Source: Mediterranea sp. (in: CFB group bacteria)
GTDB taxonomy: Bacteria > Bacteroidota > Bacteroidia > Bacteroidales > Bacteroidaceae
DNA length: 57,228 bases
Assembly: GCA_031261805.1 (NCBI GenBank)
Contig: JAISIX010000195.1
Location: forward strand, 1-57,228
Direction of reading: 5' to 3'
Below, piece by piece: positions 34,749-44,821 of this stretch; within the stretch, counting starts at the first letter, position 1; every line of letters starts with the position of its first letter. A model generated the notes under the pieces. It worked only from the letters and a program-made list of their open reading frames with translations. It made no database searches and was not told the origin of the DNA. The translations under genes were made by a program, and so were the position numbers.

Positions 34749-36079
34749 AACTCTCTTACGTATTTCTTGAATTGGTCGCCCCGGTCCTCGTAGCTCTTAA
34801 AGAGGTCGAAGCTGGCGCAACAGGGGCTGAGTAGTACGGTGTCGCCCTTCGTGGCCAGGTGGTAGGCGGCATCTACGGCGTCCTTCATGCCGGTTTGCAC
34901 CTCTACGGTGGGCAGCCCCAGCGGGTCGAAGGCGGCGTGTAGCTTCTCGTTGTGCAGGCCGAGGAAGACCAGGCCGACGCACTTCTCGCGTACGAGGTCT
35001 TCTATCTCGCGGTAGTCGTTGCCCTTGTCCTTGCCGCCAAGGATGAGCACCACGGGGGTGGTCATGCTCTTGAGGGCATACCAGCAGGAGTTCACGTTGG
35101 TGGCCTTGGAGTCGTTGATGAAGGCGACACCCCGTACCTTGGCTACCTTCTCCAAGCGGTGCTCCACCCCTTTGAAGTCGGCCAGTGCCTTGCGAATCTC
35201 TTCTTTCTTGATGCCGGCAAGGTTGGCCGAGATACCGGCGGCGAGGGAGTCGTACAGGTTGTGTTCGCCGGTGAGTGCCAGCTCTTCCTGCTCCATGTTG
35301 AAGGCGATGGGTTCGTTGATTTTCACCTCGTTGTCTTCCACGTAGGCGATGGAACCTTCTTCCTTCACGGCCGAGAAGGGGTAGAGCTGCGCTTGCAGGC
35401 CGTATTTCTCCAACTCTTGGTGGATGATGGGGTCGTCGTTCCAGTAGATGAAGGCATCGTCGGCCGTTTGGTTCTGTGTGATACGGAACTTGGCGTCGAT
35501 GTAGTTCTGCATACAGTGGTCGTAGCGGTCGAGGTGGTCGGGGGTGATGTTCATCAGCACGGCGATGTTGGCACGGAACCGGTACATATTGTCGAGTTGG
35601 AAGGAGCTAAGCTCTATCACGTAGTAGTCGTGTTGCTCCTCGGCTACCTGCAGGGCGAGGCTACGCCCTATGTTGCCGGCCAGCCCCACGTTCAGCCCCG
35701 CGCTCTTGAAGATGTGGTAGGTGAGCGAGGTGGTGGTGGTCTTTCCGTTGGAGCCGGTGATGCAGATCATCTTGGCATCGGTATAGCGTCCGGCAAATTC
35801 TATCTCGGAGATGATGGGGGTGCCCTGTGCCTTGAGTTTCAAGACCAGTGGAGCGTCGTTGGGCACACCGGGGCTTTTCACCACCTCGTCGGCGTTGAGT
35901 ATGAGCGCTTCGGTGTGGTGCCCCTCTTCCCAGTCGATGTGGTGGCTGTTGAGTAGCTCCTTATATTTATCCTTGATGGAGGACATGTCCGTCACAAACG
36001 TCTCAAAACCTTTGACCTTGGCCAGCACGGCAGCTCCTGTGCCGCTCTCGCCAGCTCCTAAAACTACTATTCTTTTCAT
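34745..36079 (-). CDS. murD: UDP-N-acetylmuramoyl-L-alanine--D-glutamate ligase
   Basis: 444-aa Mur ligase that adds D-Glu. It has RIVVLGAGESGTGAAVLA at the start, the P-loop GSNGKTTTTSL, and the C-terminal ILGGKDKGNDY. The ORF track begins 18 codons further upstream (36133); the ATG at 36079 is preferred because it overlaps the mraY stop (ATGA) and begins directly with the Rossmann strand. Confidence 0.96.
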   Translation of the reverse strand: MKRIVVLGAGESGTGAAVLAKVKGFETFVTDMSSIKDKYKELLNSHHIDWEEGHHTEALILNADEVVKSPGVPNDAPLVLKLKAQGTPIISEIEFAGRYTDAKMICITGSNGKTTTTSLTYHIFKSAGLNVGLAGNIGRSLALQVAEEQHDYYVIELSSFQLDNMYRFRANIAVLMNITPDHLDRYDHCMQNYIDAKFRITQNQTADDAFIYWNDDPIIHQELEKYGLQAQLYPFSAVKEEGSIAYVEDNEVKINEPIAFNMEQEELALTGEHNLYDSLAAGISANLAGIKKEEIRKALADFKGVEHRLEKVAKVRGVAFINDSKATNVNSCWYALKSMTTPVVLILGGKDKGNDYREIEDLVREKCVGLVFLGLHNEKLHAAFDPLGLPTVEVQTGMKDAVDAAYHLATKGDTVLLSPCCASFDLFKSYEDRGDQFKKYVREL

Positions 36080-37344
36080 CGTATCTTCAATGTAATGATC
36101 GTTATCGCTGCTAATACTATGGTCACAATCCAAAAGCGGACGGTGATCTTTGCCTCATGGAACAGCTGGTCGGGCTTGGTGAACTTCACCGTGCAGCCCG
36201 GCTCAATGATGCCCATGGAGGTACGGAAATGGTCGTGGATAGGGGTGCGCTTGAAGAGTCGTTGCTTCACGCCTTTCCGCTTGCCGGCCTTGTAGTAGGC
36301 CCGTTGTAGGATGACCGACAGGTTCTCCACCAGGAACACGCCACAGAGGATGGGGATGAGTAGCTCCTTGTGGATGATGATGGCGAACACGGCGATGATG
36401 CCGCCGATGGTGAGGCTGCCGGTATCGCCCATGAATACCTGCGCCGGGAAGGCGTTGTACCACAGGAAGCCGATGAGCGCCCCCACAAAGGCGCAGATAT
36501 AGATGACCAGCTCCTCGGAGCCGGGGATGTACATGATGTTGAGGTAGCTGGCGAACTCAATGTGTGAGGAGACGTAGGCGAGTATGCCCAGCGCCACGCC
36601 GATGATGGCCGAGTTGCCGGCTGCCATGCCGTCCATGCCGTCGTTGAGGTTGGCACCGTTGGACACGGCGGTGACCACGAAGATGGTGATGATGATGAAG
36701 AGCACCCATCCGGCCGTCTGAGCATGGTCGCCCAGGAAGGCCACGAAGTCGGCATAGTCGAGGTTGTTGCTCTTGACGAAGGGGATGGTGGTTTGCGTCG
36801 ACTTGATGGGATGTTGCAGGTGCACCACCTCTGTGGCTTGCCCCGGCTTCTGCATCTCAACGTTCTCGCGCACCACCACATTGGGGCTGAGGTAGAGCGT
36901 AAGGCCGACAATCAGGCCCAGTCCTACCTGCCCGATAATCTTGAACTTGCCATGCAGCCCCTCTTTGTTGCGGCGGAATATCTTGATGTAGTCGTCGGCA
37001 AAGCCCAGCGACCCCAGCCATATCGTTGTCACCAGCATCAGTATCATGTAGACGTTGTGCAACTTGCCCAGCAACAGGCAGGGTATGAGTATGGCCACGA
37101 TGATGATGACGCCCCCCATGCTCGGTACGCCTACCTTGTCTACACCGAACGGGTCGATCTTTACGTCCCGCTGTGTCTCGGTAATCTGCTTCTTCTTCAG
37201 CAGGTTGATAAACCGAACGCCCCATATACTTGAGATAAGCAGGGCCAGAATCACTGCCATCAAGGCGCGAAACGAGGTATAGCCGAACATTCCCGCTCCG
37301 GGGAAGTGCAACTCGTGCAACCAGTCAAACAGATAGTATAACAT
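36076..37344 (-). CDS. mraY: Phospho-N-acetylmuramoyl-pentapeptide-transferase
   Basis: 422-aa polytopic enzyme that makes lipid I from UDP-MurNAc-pentapeptide and undecaprenyl phosphate. The Asp-rich loop LGFADDYIKI, the NGANLNDGMDGMAAG motif and FMGDTGSL are all present. Compared with E. coli MraY (about 360 aa) it carries an insertion near residues 150-200 (NVVVRENVEMQKPGQATEVV...), which is usual in Bacteroidetes. Confidence 0.97.
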   Translation of the reverse strand: MLYYLFDWLHELHFPGAGMFGYTSFRALMAVILALLISSIWGVRFINLLKKKQITETQRDVKIDPFGVDKVGVPSMGGVIIIVAILIPCLLLGKLHNVYMILMLVTTIWLGSLGFADDYIKIFRRNKEGLHGKFKIIGQVGLGLIVGLTLYLSPNVVVRENVEMQKPGQATEVVHLQHPIKSTQTTIPFVKSNNLDYADFVAFLGDHAQTAGWVLFIIITIFVVTAVSNGANLNDGMDGMAAGNSAIIGVALGILAYVSSHIEFASYLNIMYIPGSEELVIYICAFVGALIGFLWYNAFPAQVFMGDTGSLTIGGIIAVFAIIIHKELLIPILCGVFLVENLSVILQRAYYKAGKRKGVKQRLFKRTPIHDHFRTSMGIIEPGCTVKFTKPDQLFHEAKITVRFWIVTIVLAAITIITLKIR

Positions 37345-37359
37345 ACGCTCTTCTTTTTT

Positions 37360-37490
37360 AGTAGTTAAGTAGTAAGTAGTCAGAGTAGTTAAGTAGAATA
37401 CTACTGCCTTGTCGTTCGTCTTGCAGCAAGTAGAACATTTCTACTTAACTACTCTGACTACTTGACTACTCTGACTACTTAACTACCCCA
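37360..37490. repeat. Inverted (A)CTACTTAACTACT repeats between mraY and murE
   Basis: AGTAGTTAAGTAGTAAGTAGTCAGAGTAGTTAAGTAG on one side faces CTACTTAACTACTCTGACTACTTGACTACTCTGACTACTTAACTAC on the other, with about 50 bp between. The arms can pair over some 30 bp. The 147-bp gap between murE and mraY is the longest inside the dcw run and holds nothing else that I can see. Confidence 0.8.
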
Positions 37491-37491
37491 A

Positions 37492-38943
37492 CTACTCACT
37501 AAACACTTTTTTAAGTTCTTCTTTATCGTCGAAATGATGTTTTACTCCTTTCACCTCTTGGTAGTTCTCGTGCCCTTTGCCGGCTACGAGTACTACATCG
37601 CCCTTCTCGGCCAACATGCAGGCGGTGCGGATGGCTTCCCGCCGGTCGGCGATGCTGAGTGTCTTCTTCATATCCTCCTTATCCAGCCCGGCCAGCATAT
37701 CGTTGATGATGTCCTGCGGCTCCTCGAAGCGGGGGTTGTCGGAGGTGATGATGAGCCGGTCGCTGGCGCGTGCCGCCTCCTTGGCCATCAGGGGACGCTT
37801 GCCTTTGTCGCGGTTGCCGCCGGCCCCTACCACGGTGATGACTTTCCCTTTCCCTTCGAGCACGCCGTGGATGGCGTTCAGCACGTTGACCAATGCGTCG
37901 GGGGTATGGGCGTAGTCCACGATGGCGGTGAAGCCTTGGGGCGAGCGTACGGCATCGAACCGTCCGGCCACCGGATGGAGTGTGCTAAGGGCTACCAGTA
38001 CCTCCTCCTCCTTGCGACCCAGCAGCACGGCGGCGCCAAACACGGCCAGCAGGTTGGAGGCGTTGAACCGTCCGATGAACTGTACGGCCAGCTCGTGGTT
38101 GTTGAAGTCGAGCAACATCCCTTCGAAGTGCGACTCCAGCACCCGGCCGTGGAAGTCGCTCAGGCTGCGTAGCGAGTAGGTATATACCCGCGAGCGGGTG
38201 TTCTGTGTCATCACCATTCCGTTCTTGTCGTCGAGGTTGGTGAGGCTGAAAGCATTCTTGGGCATGTCGTCGAAGAACTTCTTCTTAGCTTTGAGGTAGT
38301 TCTCCATCGTCTTGTGGTAGTCGATGTGGTCGCGGGTGAGGTTGGTGAAGATGCCCCCGGCAAACCGCAGGCCGCTGATGCGCTTCTGTGCGATGGAGTG
38401 GGAGCTGACTTCCATGAAGGCGTACTTGCACCCCTCGTCGGCCATGCGTCCCAGCAGTTGGTTGAGGGTGATGGGGTCGGGGGTGGTATGTTCCGTGGGG
38501 ATGGGTTCATCGTCGATGTAGTTGCACACGGTGGAGATGAGGCCTACCTTGTAGCCGAAGTAGCGGAACGTATTATATAATAAGGTGGCGATGGTAGTCT
38601 TCCCGTTGGTGCCGGTCACCCCTACCAGCTCCAGCTTGGAGGTGGGGTTGCCGTAGAAGGTGGTGGCTACGCGTCCCACCGCGTCTTCGCTGTCCTTCAC
38701 CTGTATGTAGGCGATGGCGGGCGTAGGTTCCGCCGGCATCTCTTCGCAGAGGATGGCGGTGGCTCCCTTCTCGATGGCGGCGGGGATATAGGCATGCCCG
38801 TCGGCCTGCGTGCCCCGCATGGCCATGAAGAGGCCGTCGGGGGTCACCAAGCGGGAGTCGATGTTGACGCTCGCTATCTCTATGTCAGTATCGCCGATGA
38901 CCTGTATCGGCTGGATGGTTTTCAATAAATCTTTTAACTTCAT
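37492..38943 (-). CDS. murE: UDP-MurNAc-L-Ala-D-Glu:meso-diaminopimelate ligase
   Basis: 483-aa Mur ligase adding the third amino acid. The P-loop is [12 protein letters not shown], and the substrate motif DNPRFEEP is the DNPR form typical of enzymes that use meso-diaminopimelate rather than lysine, so the peptidoglycan is probably DAP-type. The ORF track opens 95 codons upstream, in Arg/Glu-rich sequence that is a shadow of the PBP gene; the ATG at 38943 ([10 protein letters not shown]) is correct by family length. Confidence 0.96.
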   Translation of the reverse strand: MKLKDLLKTIQPIQVIGDTDIEIASVNIDSRLVTPDGLFMAMRGTQADGHAYIPAAIEKGATAILCEEMPAEPTPAIAYIQVKDSEDAVGRVATTFYGNPTSKLELVGVTGTNGKTTIATLLYNTFRYFGYKVGLISTVCNYIDDEPIPTEHTTPDPITLNQLLGRMADEGCKYAFMEVSSHSIAQKRISGLRFAGGIFTNLTRDHIDYHKTMENYLKAKKKFFDDMPKNAFSLTNLDDKNGMVMTQNTRSRVYTYSLRSLSDFHGRVLESHFEGMLLDFNNHELAVQFIGRFNASNLLAVFGAAVLLGRKEEEVLVALSTLHPVAGRFDAVRSPQGFTAIVDYAHTPDALVNVLNAIHGVLEGKGKVITVVGAGGNRDKGKRPLMAKEAARASDRLIITSDNPRFEEPQDIINDMLAGLDKEDMKKTLSIADRREAIRTACMLAEKGDVVLVAGKGHENYQEVKGVKHHFDDKEELKKVFSE

Positions 38944-38996
38944 ACGCTCTTTCGTTTGAATGGTTCTTTTAAGTATATGCGATACGCTCGGTGGGA

Positions 38997-41162
38997 CTAA
39001 CTGCCCAGCTCCAGCGTGATGCTCTGTCCTTTCTGTACGATGGTACCGTTTGCTATCGACTGTCTCTTCACCCGCCCGACACCTTGGAGCCGTACCTTCA
39101 GCCCTCTGCTTTCGAGGAGGTAGACGGCATCTTTCGCCCCCATACCTACTACGGCAGGCACGAAGTGCTGCATCTCGCTGCGGCTCTCCAGTTTCACCGA
39201 CTTGGCGGCGGAGTAGGCATTGGCCCACGTCTCTTTGCCCTTGTCGGTAGCCGACTCTCCTTGCACGGGTATGTCCAGTCCTTGCAGCGCTTCTATTGTT
39301 TGCGTCAGGTCACCCGCTTTCACGTGTGGTATCACGACGCTGGTGGAGTCGATGGCGCTGCTGAGTGGCAGGCGCAGGTCTTTGGCGTACACCCGCTCGG
39401 CGATTTTGCTGAACACGCTACCCGCCATCAGTCCTCCCGAAGCCGGCAGGCCCGGTTTCTGTATAGAGACTATCAGGCTGTATTTGGGGTCTTCGGAGGG
39501 GAAGTATCCGCAGAAGCTTACCAGGTATTTCCGTGCCCCGTTCTTGTAGCCGGCTGCCCCTTGCGATATTTGCGCCGTGCCGGTTTTTCCTGACACGTGG
39601 AACTGCTTGCTGCCGGCCGGCTTGGCCAGTCCTTCGCCCACCACCTTGCGTAGAATCACCTGAATCTCCTTCAATGTCTTGTCCGAACAAATCTTCGGAT
39701 TCAGCACTTCGGTGGGGAACTCTTTGATGACCTCCCCGTTCTTCTCTATCGCCTCCACGAACTTGGGACGCACACGCACGCCGCCGTTGGCGATGCTGTT
39801 GTAGAAGGTGAGTATGTTGATGGGTGGCACTTGGCTCTCGTAGCCGATGCTCATCCATGGCAGGGTGGTCTTGTACCAGTCCGCCGCGCCGGGCTTCTTG
39901 AAGTGTGGGTCTCCCTCGCCGGGAATCTGCAGGTGTAGTGGCTGGTCCACGCTCATGCGTTTCAGGCCGTCGATGTATTTCTGCTCGTTGGCTTTGCTGC
40001 CGCCGTAGTAGTGATCCATCAGCCACGAGGTGCCTACGTTGGACGACACCTCGAGTATCTGCGTGACGGTGAGCTTGCCGAAGCCGCCGCGGTGCCAGTT
40101 GTGGTCGCGCATGGTAGAGCCGTGCATCTGCATCAGCCCGTTGCCGGTGTCCACCACGTCGTCGGGGGTGAACTTCCCGTCTTCCAAGCCCACCATGATG
40201 GAAGCGGTCTTGAAGGTCGACCCCGGCTCCATCATGTCGCTGATGGCGTTGTTGCGCATCTCGTAGTAGTTGCCGTCTTTGCCACGGGTCATGTTTACGA
40301 TGGCCTTCACGTTGCCGGTCTTCACTTCCATCAGGATGGCTACGCCCACGAAGGCGTCCAGCTCTTTCAGCTTCTCCACCAGGGCATTCTCGCAGATGTC
40401 CTGCATCCCCACGTCGATGGTGGTGATGACGTCGCATCCGTCTACGGGCGGCACGTCGGTGATGTTCAGGTATTTGTTCATCACCTTCTGCCGGTGAATC
40501 AGTCCGTCACGTCCTTTCAGCACCGTGTCGAAGGCCAGCTCGATGCCGTTCTTGGCTCCTTGTGCGGTGTCGGCGTACACGTCGCCCAGCGTGCGGGCGG
40601 CCAGTGAACCGAAGGGTTTCTTGCGTTGGTTGTAGGCCAGCTCCTTGAAGCCGCCCCGATAACGGTTCAGGCGGAACAAGGGGAGGCGTTTCACCTCTTT
40701 GTACTGGATGTAGGAGATTCGTTTGGGGTAGATGAGGTAGTTGCGGCTCTTCTCCTTACGTCCTTTGCGCAGGTGCGCCTTGAACTGTGCCACGCTCTTG
40801 TCGGGGAAGATGCGGTTCAGCCCGATACAGATGGAGTCGAGGTCCTTGTTCAGTAGCGAGTCGCGGCGTGCCTGGTCTTTTTTCTGTCGCTTCTCGTCGC
40901 GCTCGCCGGACATGAAGTCCATGTAGATGCGGTACTCGGGCAGCGAGCTGGCCATCAGCTTGCCGTCGGCCGAGATGATGTTGCCCCGGTTGGGCTTCAC
41001 CGTCACGTTCTCCTTCACGAAGCGTTCGGCCACCTCTTGCCAGTAGCCCCGTTCGGCAAACATGATAATGCCTGCCTTCACGATGATGGCCACCCCCGCC
41101 AGTATCATCAGCAAGATGACGAAGAAGTAGCGGGTCATTATATTTTTCTTGTTTACTGCCAC
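38997..41162 (-). CDS. ftsI: Class B penicillin-binding protein (FtsI/PBP3-type) with PASTA domain
   Basis: 721-aa bitopic transpeptidase with an N-terminal TM helix (about 9-32), a pedestal domain, and the catalytic domain with STFK (GSTFKTAS), SSN (EVSSNVGTS) and KTG (SGKTGTAQ). The last 60 residues form a PASTA domain ([23 protein letters not shown]). It cross-links septal peptidoglycan with FtsW. The PASTA tail is absent from E. coli FtsI but common in Bacteroidetes. Confidence 0.95.
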   Translation of the reverse strand: MAVNKKNIMTRYFFVILLMILAGVAIIVKAGIIMFAERGYWQEVAERFVKENVTVKPNRGNIISADGKLMASSLPEYRIYMDFMSGERDEKRQKKDQARRDSLLNKDLDSICIGLNRIFPDKSVAQFKAHLRKGRKEKSRNYLIYPKRISYIQYKEVKRLPLFRLNRYRGGFKELAYNQRKKPFGSLAARTLGDVYADTAQGAKNGIELAFDTVLKGRDGLIHRQKVMNKYLNITDVPPVDGCDVITTIDVGMQDICENALVEKLKELDAFVGVAILMEVKTGNVKAIVNMTRGKDGNYYEMRNNAISDMMEPGSTFKTASIMVGLEDGKFTPDDVVDTGNGLMQMHGSTMRDHNWHRGGFGKLTVTQILEVSSNVGTSWLMDHYYGGSKANEQKYIDGLKRMSVDQPLHLQIPGEGDPHFKKPGAADWYKTTLPWMSIGYESQVPPINILTFYNSIANGGVRVRPKFVEAIEKNGEVIKEFPTEVLNPKICSDKTLKEIQVILRKVVGEGLAKPAGSKQFHVSGKTGTAQISQGAAGYKNGARKYLVSFCGYFPSEDPKYSLIVSIQKPGLPASGGLMAGSVFSKIAERVYAKDLRLPLSSAIDSTSVVIPHVKAGDLTQTIEALQGLDIPVQGESATDKGKETWANAYSAAKSVKLESRSEMQHFVPAVVGMGAKDAVYLLESRGLKVRLQGVGRVKRQSIANGTIVQKGQSITLELGS

Positions 41163-41169
41163 GGCGTTG

Positions 41170-41538
41170 CTATTTTATAAGGTAAGGGGGGGAGGTCGGC
41201 GTTTGCAGGTCGATTCCCTTGCTCGAGATATACTCTTCTATGCGCGACTGCCGGCTCATCTCCATCAGCTCGGAGCTGCGTGTGAGGGCGTCGTACTTGA
41301 TGTCCGTCAGCTCTTTCTTTAGCTTGTCTATCTCTATTTGCTGCTGTTGGCTGGCGTAGCGGTTGTGTATGTAGAAAATGATGAGCACCATGAGTAGCAC
41401 CATCAGCTTGGCCTGACGGCGGAAAAAGTCGGTGGCGAGGATGTCGCCTCCGAGGATGCTCTTGAGTGAGGTGCGCCCTTTCGTTTTCTTCTTGCGCTCC
41501 TCCTTCGGCTTGTTCGCTGCTTCTTCTCTTTCTTCCAT
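41170..41538 (-). CDS. ftsL: FtsL-like divisome protein
   Basis: 122-aa protein with a Lys-rich cytoplasmic N-terminus, one TM helix (KLMVLLMVLIIFYIHNRY, about 45-62) and a short coiled-coil periplasmic part (QQQQIEIDKLKKELTDIKYDAL). Sequence identity in this family is very low; the call rests on topology and on position between rsmH and the class B PBP gene. Confidence 0.85.
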   Translation of the reverse strand: MEEREEAANKPKEERKKKTKGRTSLKSILGGDILATDFFRRQAKLMVLLMVLIIFYIHNRYASQQQQIEIDKLKKELTDIKYDALTRSSELMEMSRQSRIEEYISSKGIDLQTPTSPPYLIK

Positions 41539-41542
41539 AGCT

Positions 41543-42481
41543 CTACTTATGCAATATCGTTCCTTTCTTTTCGGCGATGCGCAGCTTGGCGCTCCTCGAG
41601 CGGGGGTTGCGTTCTATCTCTTCTGCTCCGGGCACTATCACCTTGTTGTTCACCAAGCGGAACGGTGTCTGTAGGTTGCCGAAGAAGTCCGCCTCCGCCT
41701 TCCCTTCCACGTTGCCCGTCTTCATGATGTTTTTCACCATGCGGTCTTCGAGCGAGTGGTAGGTGATGACTACCAGCCTTCCCCCCGGGCGGAGCGCCTC
41801 GGTGGCTGCCTGTAGCATCTCCCGTAGCGCTTCCATCTCTTGGTTCACTTCGATGCGCAATGCCTGAAACACTCGTGCCAGGTCCTTCTTCTCGCGCTCG
41901 CGGCCGAAGAGGGGCTTGACGACCTCCAGAAACTCGTCGATGGTGCGGATGGGACGTGCCGCGCGGGCTTTTGCTATAACAGCGGCCAGCTTCCTACTGT
42001 TCTTCAGTTCGCCGTATAAATAAAGCACATTGGCCAGCCGCTCCTCCTCGTAGGTGTTCACCACATCGGCGGCGGTCAGTCCGGCGCGTTTGTTCATGCG
42101 CATGTCCAGCGCCCCGTCGAAACGGAAGGAGAAGCCCCGCTCGCTGTCGTCGAAGTGGTGGGAGGAGACGCCGAGGTCGGCCAGGATAGCGTCCACCTGC
42201 TCGATGCCGTGGTAACGCAGGAAGTTGTGCAGGTAGCGGAAGTTGCTGCGCACGAAGGTGAAGTGTGGGTTGTCTACGATGTTGCGCTCGGCATCCTCGT
42301 CCTGGTCGAAGCCCAGCAGACGGCCGCCTTCGCCCAGGCGGGAGAGTATCTCGCGTGAGTGTCCGCCACCGCCGAAGGTGACGTCGACGTAGGTCCCGTC
42401 GGGTTGGATGTTCATGCCGTCTACGCTCTCTTGGAGGAGCACGGGTACGTGGTATGTGGGGGTGGGGTTATCTGTCTCCAT
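41543..42481 (-). CDS. rsmH: 16S rRNA (cytosine-1402-N4)-methyltransferase RsmH
   Basis: 312-aa SAM-dependent methyltransferase (MraW). It has YHVPVLLQESVDGMN, the SAM loop YVDVTFGGGGHSREIL, LADLGVSSHHFDDSERGFSF and VITYHSLEDRMVKN. The ORF track starts 24 codons upstream; the ATG at 42481 gives usual length and leaves a 14-nt overlap with mraZ. Confidence 0.96.
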   Translation of the reverse strand: METDNPTPTYHVPVLLQESVDGMNIQPDGTYVDVTFGGGGHSREILSRLGEGGRLLGFDQDEDAERNIVDNPHFTFVRSNFRYLHNFLRYHGIEQVDAILADLGVSSHHFDDSERGFSFRFDGALDMRMNKRAGLTAADVVNTYEEERLANVLYLYGELKNSRKLAAVIAKARAARPIRTIDEFLEVVKPLFGREREKKDLARVFQALRIEVNQEMEALREMLQAATEALRPGGRLVVITYHSLEDRMVKNIMKTGNVEGKAEADFFGNLQTPFRLVNNKVIVPGAEEIERNPRSRSAKLRIAEKKGTILHK

Positions 42482-42965
42482 CTTGTTCTGTCCTTTCTTT
42501 GGGGGTGTTGTGTGGATTCTCTTCGTCCATGATTTCTTCCAAGGCCGCGCCAAACTCCTCGGGCGCCATGAACGGTTGCTCGGCCCGCTCCTTGGCCCAT
42601 ATCTCCATCTTGCTGTCGATGCCTATGAAACGTACGTCGCTCTCGATGTGGCAGATTTGCAGGTATCGTCGGGGGATGAGGATGCGCCCATTGCCATCGG
42701 GTGCCACAATCTCCACGTCGCTCACAAACTGCCTGAAAATCTGCTGGTGGCGGCTGTTCCACTTGTTGAGCCTGCCACGTAGCTCGTTCAGCTCCTCGTT
42801 CCACACGCTCTCGGGGTAGAGGGTGAGGCATTCCTGGAATACGTCTTTGCGGAGGATAAGGCGCTCCTCGGCCGCAGCTTGCAGCTGCTTCCTGAAGGCG
42901 GCCGGGATAAACACCCGCCCTTTGGCATCCGCCTTCGCCTCGATATTCCCAAGAAAACGTATCAT
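42468..42965 (-). CDS. mraZ: Transcriptional regulator MraZ
   Basis: 165-aa AbrB-like protein with two SpoVT/MraZ domains: FLGNIEAKADAKGRVFIPAAFRK at the start and DGNGRILIPRRYLQ in the second half. In E. coli MraZ represses its own dcw operon by binding TGGGN repeats; two such boxes are present upstream here. It is the first gene of the cluster. Confidence 0.96.
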   Translation of the reverse strand: MIRFLGNIEAKADAKGRVFIPAAFRKQLQAAAEERLILRKDVFQECLTLYPESVWNEELNELRGRLNKWNSRHQQIFRQFVSDVEIVAPDGNGRILIPRRYLQICHIESDVRFIGIDSKMEIWAKERAEQPFMAPEEFGAALEEIMDEENPHNTPKERTEQDGDR

Positions 42966-42989
42966 TTCACCTTATTTATAATAGAGGTG

Positions 42990-42997
42990 TAAAGGTA
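42990..42997 (-). promoter_or_regulatory. Probable -7 box (TACCTTTA) of the dcw operon
   Basis: TACCTTTA on the minus strand matches TAnnTTTG with one mismatch and lies 24 nt before the mraZ ATG. The MraZ-type boxes begin 9 nt further upstream. Confidence 0.45.
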
Positions 42998-43006
42998 GGT
43001 ATTTTC

Positions 43007-43021
43007 CCCCACAATTCCCCA
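43007..43021 (-). promoter_or_regulatory. Two MraZ-type TGGGN boxes
   Basis: Minus-strand TGGGG-aattg-TGGGG: two TGGGN motifs separated by exactly 5 nt, the 10-bp step described for MraZ-binding repeats. They cover the -20 to -35 area relative to the start point implied by the -7 box, so bound MraZ would block RNA polymerase. A third, degraded repeat (AGGAA) may sit upstream. Confidence 0.65.
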
Positions 43022-43203
43022 CTTCTTTCCTCAAAAACTTTAGAAGAAGTTATCAACAGGTGGATGGGTGTTAGCTCTTTTCTATATCCATAAGATTCAA
43101 TAGCTTATACAAATCATGGCTAAAAAGTGCCTTTTTCTTCTCCTTTGTTCCCCTATTTTCCCAATTAATGCCAACGGGACATACAACGAACTCATTTATT
43201 TCA

Positions 43204-43211
43204 TAGCTTTG
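43204..43211 (+). promoter_or_regulatory. -7 promoter box (TAGCTTTG) of nadB
   Basis: TAGCTTTG fits TAnnTTTG exactly and lies 22 nt before the nadB ATG. The 268-bp divergent region between mraZ and nadB holds only this box, the mraZ promoter region and AT-rich sequence. Confidence 0.6.
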
Positions 43212-43233
43212 CAACCATTAATAACTCATCCTT

Positions 43234-44808
43234 ATGGTACGTAAATTCGATTTCCTCGTTATCGGCTCGGGAATAGCCGGTATGAGCTTTGCGCTAAAAG
43301 TAGCGCACAAGGGAAAAGTAGCACTCATCTGCAAGGCTGGGCTGGAAGAGGCCAATACCTACTTCGCCCAAGGGGGCATCGCCTCCGTCACCAATCTTGC
43401 CGTCGACAACTTCGAGAAACATATAGAGGACACTATGATAGCGGGCGACTACATCAGCGACCGCGCTGCTGTGGAGCAAGTAGTGCGCAACGCGCCCGCG
43501 CAAATCAAGCAACTCATCGACTGGGGCGTGCAGTTCGACAAACGGGAGGACGGGAAGTTTGACCTGCACCGGGAGGGCGGGCACTCGGAGTTCCGCATCC
43601 TCCACCATCAGGACAACACCGGGGCAGAGATACAGGACAGCCTGATAGAGGCGGTGAAGCAGCACCCCAACATCACCGTCTTCCAGGACTTCTACGCCGT
43701 CGAAATCATCACCCAGCACCACCTTGGCATTATCGTCACCCGCTACACGCCGGGTATCAAGTGTTACGGCGCCTACGTGCTCAACGAGCATACGGGCGAG
43801 GTGGACACCTTTCTGGCGAAACTCACCGTAATGGCGACGGGCGGCTGTGAGGCCGTGTACCGCAACACCACCAATCCGCTGGTGGCCACGGGCGACGGCA
43901 TTGCCATGGTCTACCGTGCCAAGGGAGCGGTGAAGGACATGGAGTTCATCCAGTTCCACCCCACGGCACTCTTCCATCCGGGCGACCGCCCCTGTTTCCT
44001 CATCACCGAGGCCATGCGGGGCTACGGCGGTATCCTCCGCACCAAGGACGGCCAGGAGTTCATGCAGAAGTACGATGCCCGCAAGGAGCTGGCACCCCGC
44101 GACGTGGTAGCGCGCGCCATCGACAAGGAACTCAAGCTGCGGGGCGAGGACCATGTTTTCCTCGACGTGACGCACAAGGATCCCGAGCAGACCAAGAAGC
44201 ACTTCCCCAACATCTATAAGCACTGCCTTGGCTTGGGTATCGACATCACCAAGGATTACATCCCTGTGGCGCCCGCCGCCCATTACCTCTGCGGAGGCAT
44301 CGTGGTGGACCTCAACGGGCAGTCGAGCATCCGCCGGCTCTATGCCTTGGGCGAGTGCTCGTGTACCGGCTTGCACGGAGGCAACCGCTTGGCATCCAAC
44401 TCGCTGATTGAGGCAGTGGTCTATGCCGACGCGGCTGCCAAACATGCCTTGAGCGTGCTCGACCGCTACGACTACGAGGAGTCTGTGCCCGAGTGGGACG
44501 ATGAAGGCACCATCTCCAACGAGGAGCGGGTGCTCATCACCCAAAGCATGAAGGAGGTGAACCAAATCATGGAGGCCTACGTAGGTATCGTGCGCAGCAA
44601 CCTGCGTCTCACCCGTGCCTGGAACAGGCTCGACATCATCTACGAGGAGACCGAGAAGCTCTTCAAGAGCAGCAAGGCCACCCGCGAGCTGTGCGAGCTG
44701 CGCAACATGGTGAACGTGGGATACCTCATCACCCGCCAAGCCATGGAGCGCAAGGAGAGCCGAGGCCTGCACTACACCATCGACTACCCCCGTAAGGACA
44801 ACAAATAA
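43234..44808 (+). CDS. nadB: L-aspartate oxidase
   Basis: 524-aa flavoprotein that oxidises L-aspartate to iminoaspartate, the first step of de novo NAD synthesis. The FAD-binding start is FLVIGSGIAGMSFALK. HREGGHSEFRILHHQDNTG, MEFIQFHPTAL and LGECSCTGLHGGNRLASNSLIE are characteristic of the NadB/SdhA family. The length is typical for NadB, and no succinate dehydrogenase partner genes are nearby. nadA and nadC are not in the window. Confidence 0.95.
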   Translation: MVRKFDFLVIGSGIAGMSFALKVAHKGKVALICKAGLEEANTYFAQGGIASVTNLAVDNFEKHIEDTMIAGDYISDRAAVEQVVRNAPAQIKQLIDWGVQFDKREDGKFDLHREGGHSEFRILHHQDNTGAEIQDSLIEAVKQHPNITVFQDFYAVEIITQHHLGIIVTRYTPGIKCYGAYVLNEHTGEVDTFLAKLTVMATGGCEAVYRNTTNPLVATGDGIAMVYRAKGAVKDMEFIQFHPTALFHPGDRPCFLITEAMRGYGGILRTKDGQEFMQKYDARKELAPRDVVARAIDKELKLRGEDHVFLDVTHKDPEQTKKHFPNIYKHCLGLGIDITKDYIPVAPAAHYLCGGIVVDLNGQSSIRRLYALGECSCTGLHGGNRLASNSLIEAVVYADAAAKHALSVLDRYDYEESVPEWDDEGTISNEERVLITQSMKEVNQIMEAYVGIVRSNLRLTRAWNRLDIIYEETEKLFKSSKATRELCELRNMVNVGYLITRQAMERKESRGLHYTIDYPRKDNK

Positions 44809-44821
44809 AGCCCTTCCAAAG

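Noticed and set aside
38944-39228. N-terminal extension of MurE in the ORF track
   Set aside because: Arg/Glu-rich frame that is a shadow of the PBP gene end; MurE family length and the ATG at 38943 fit.
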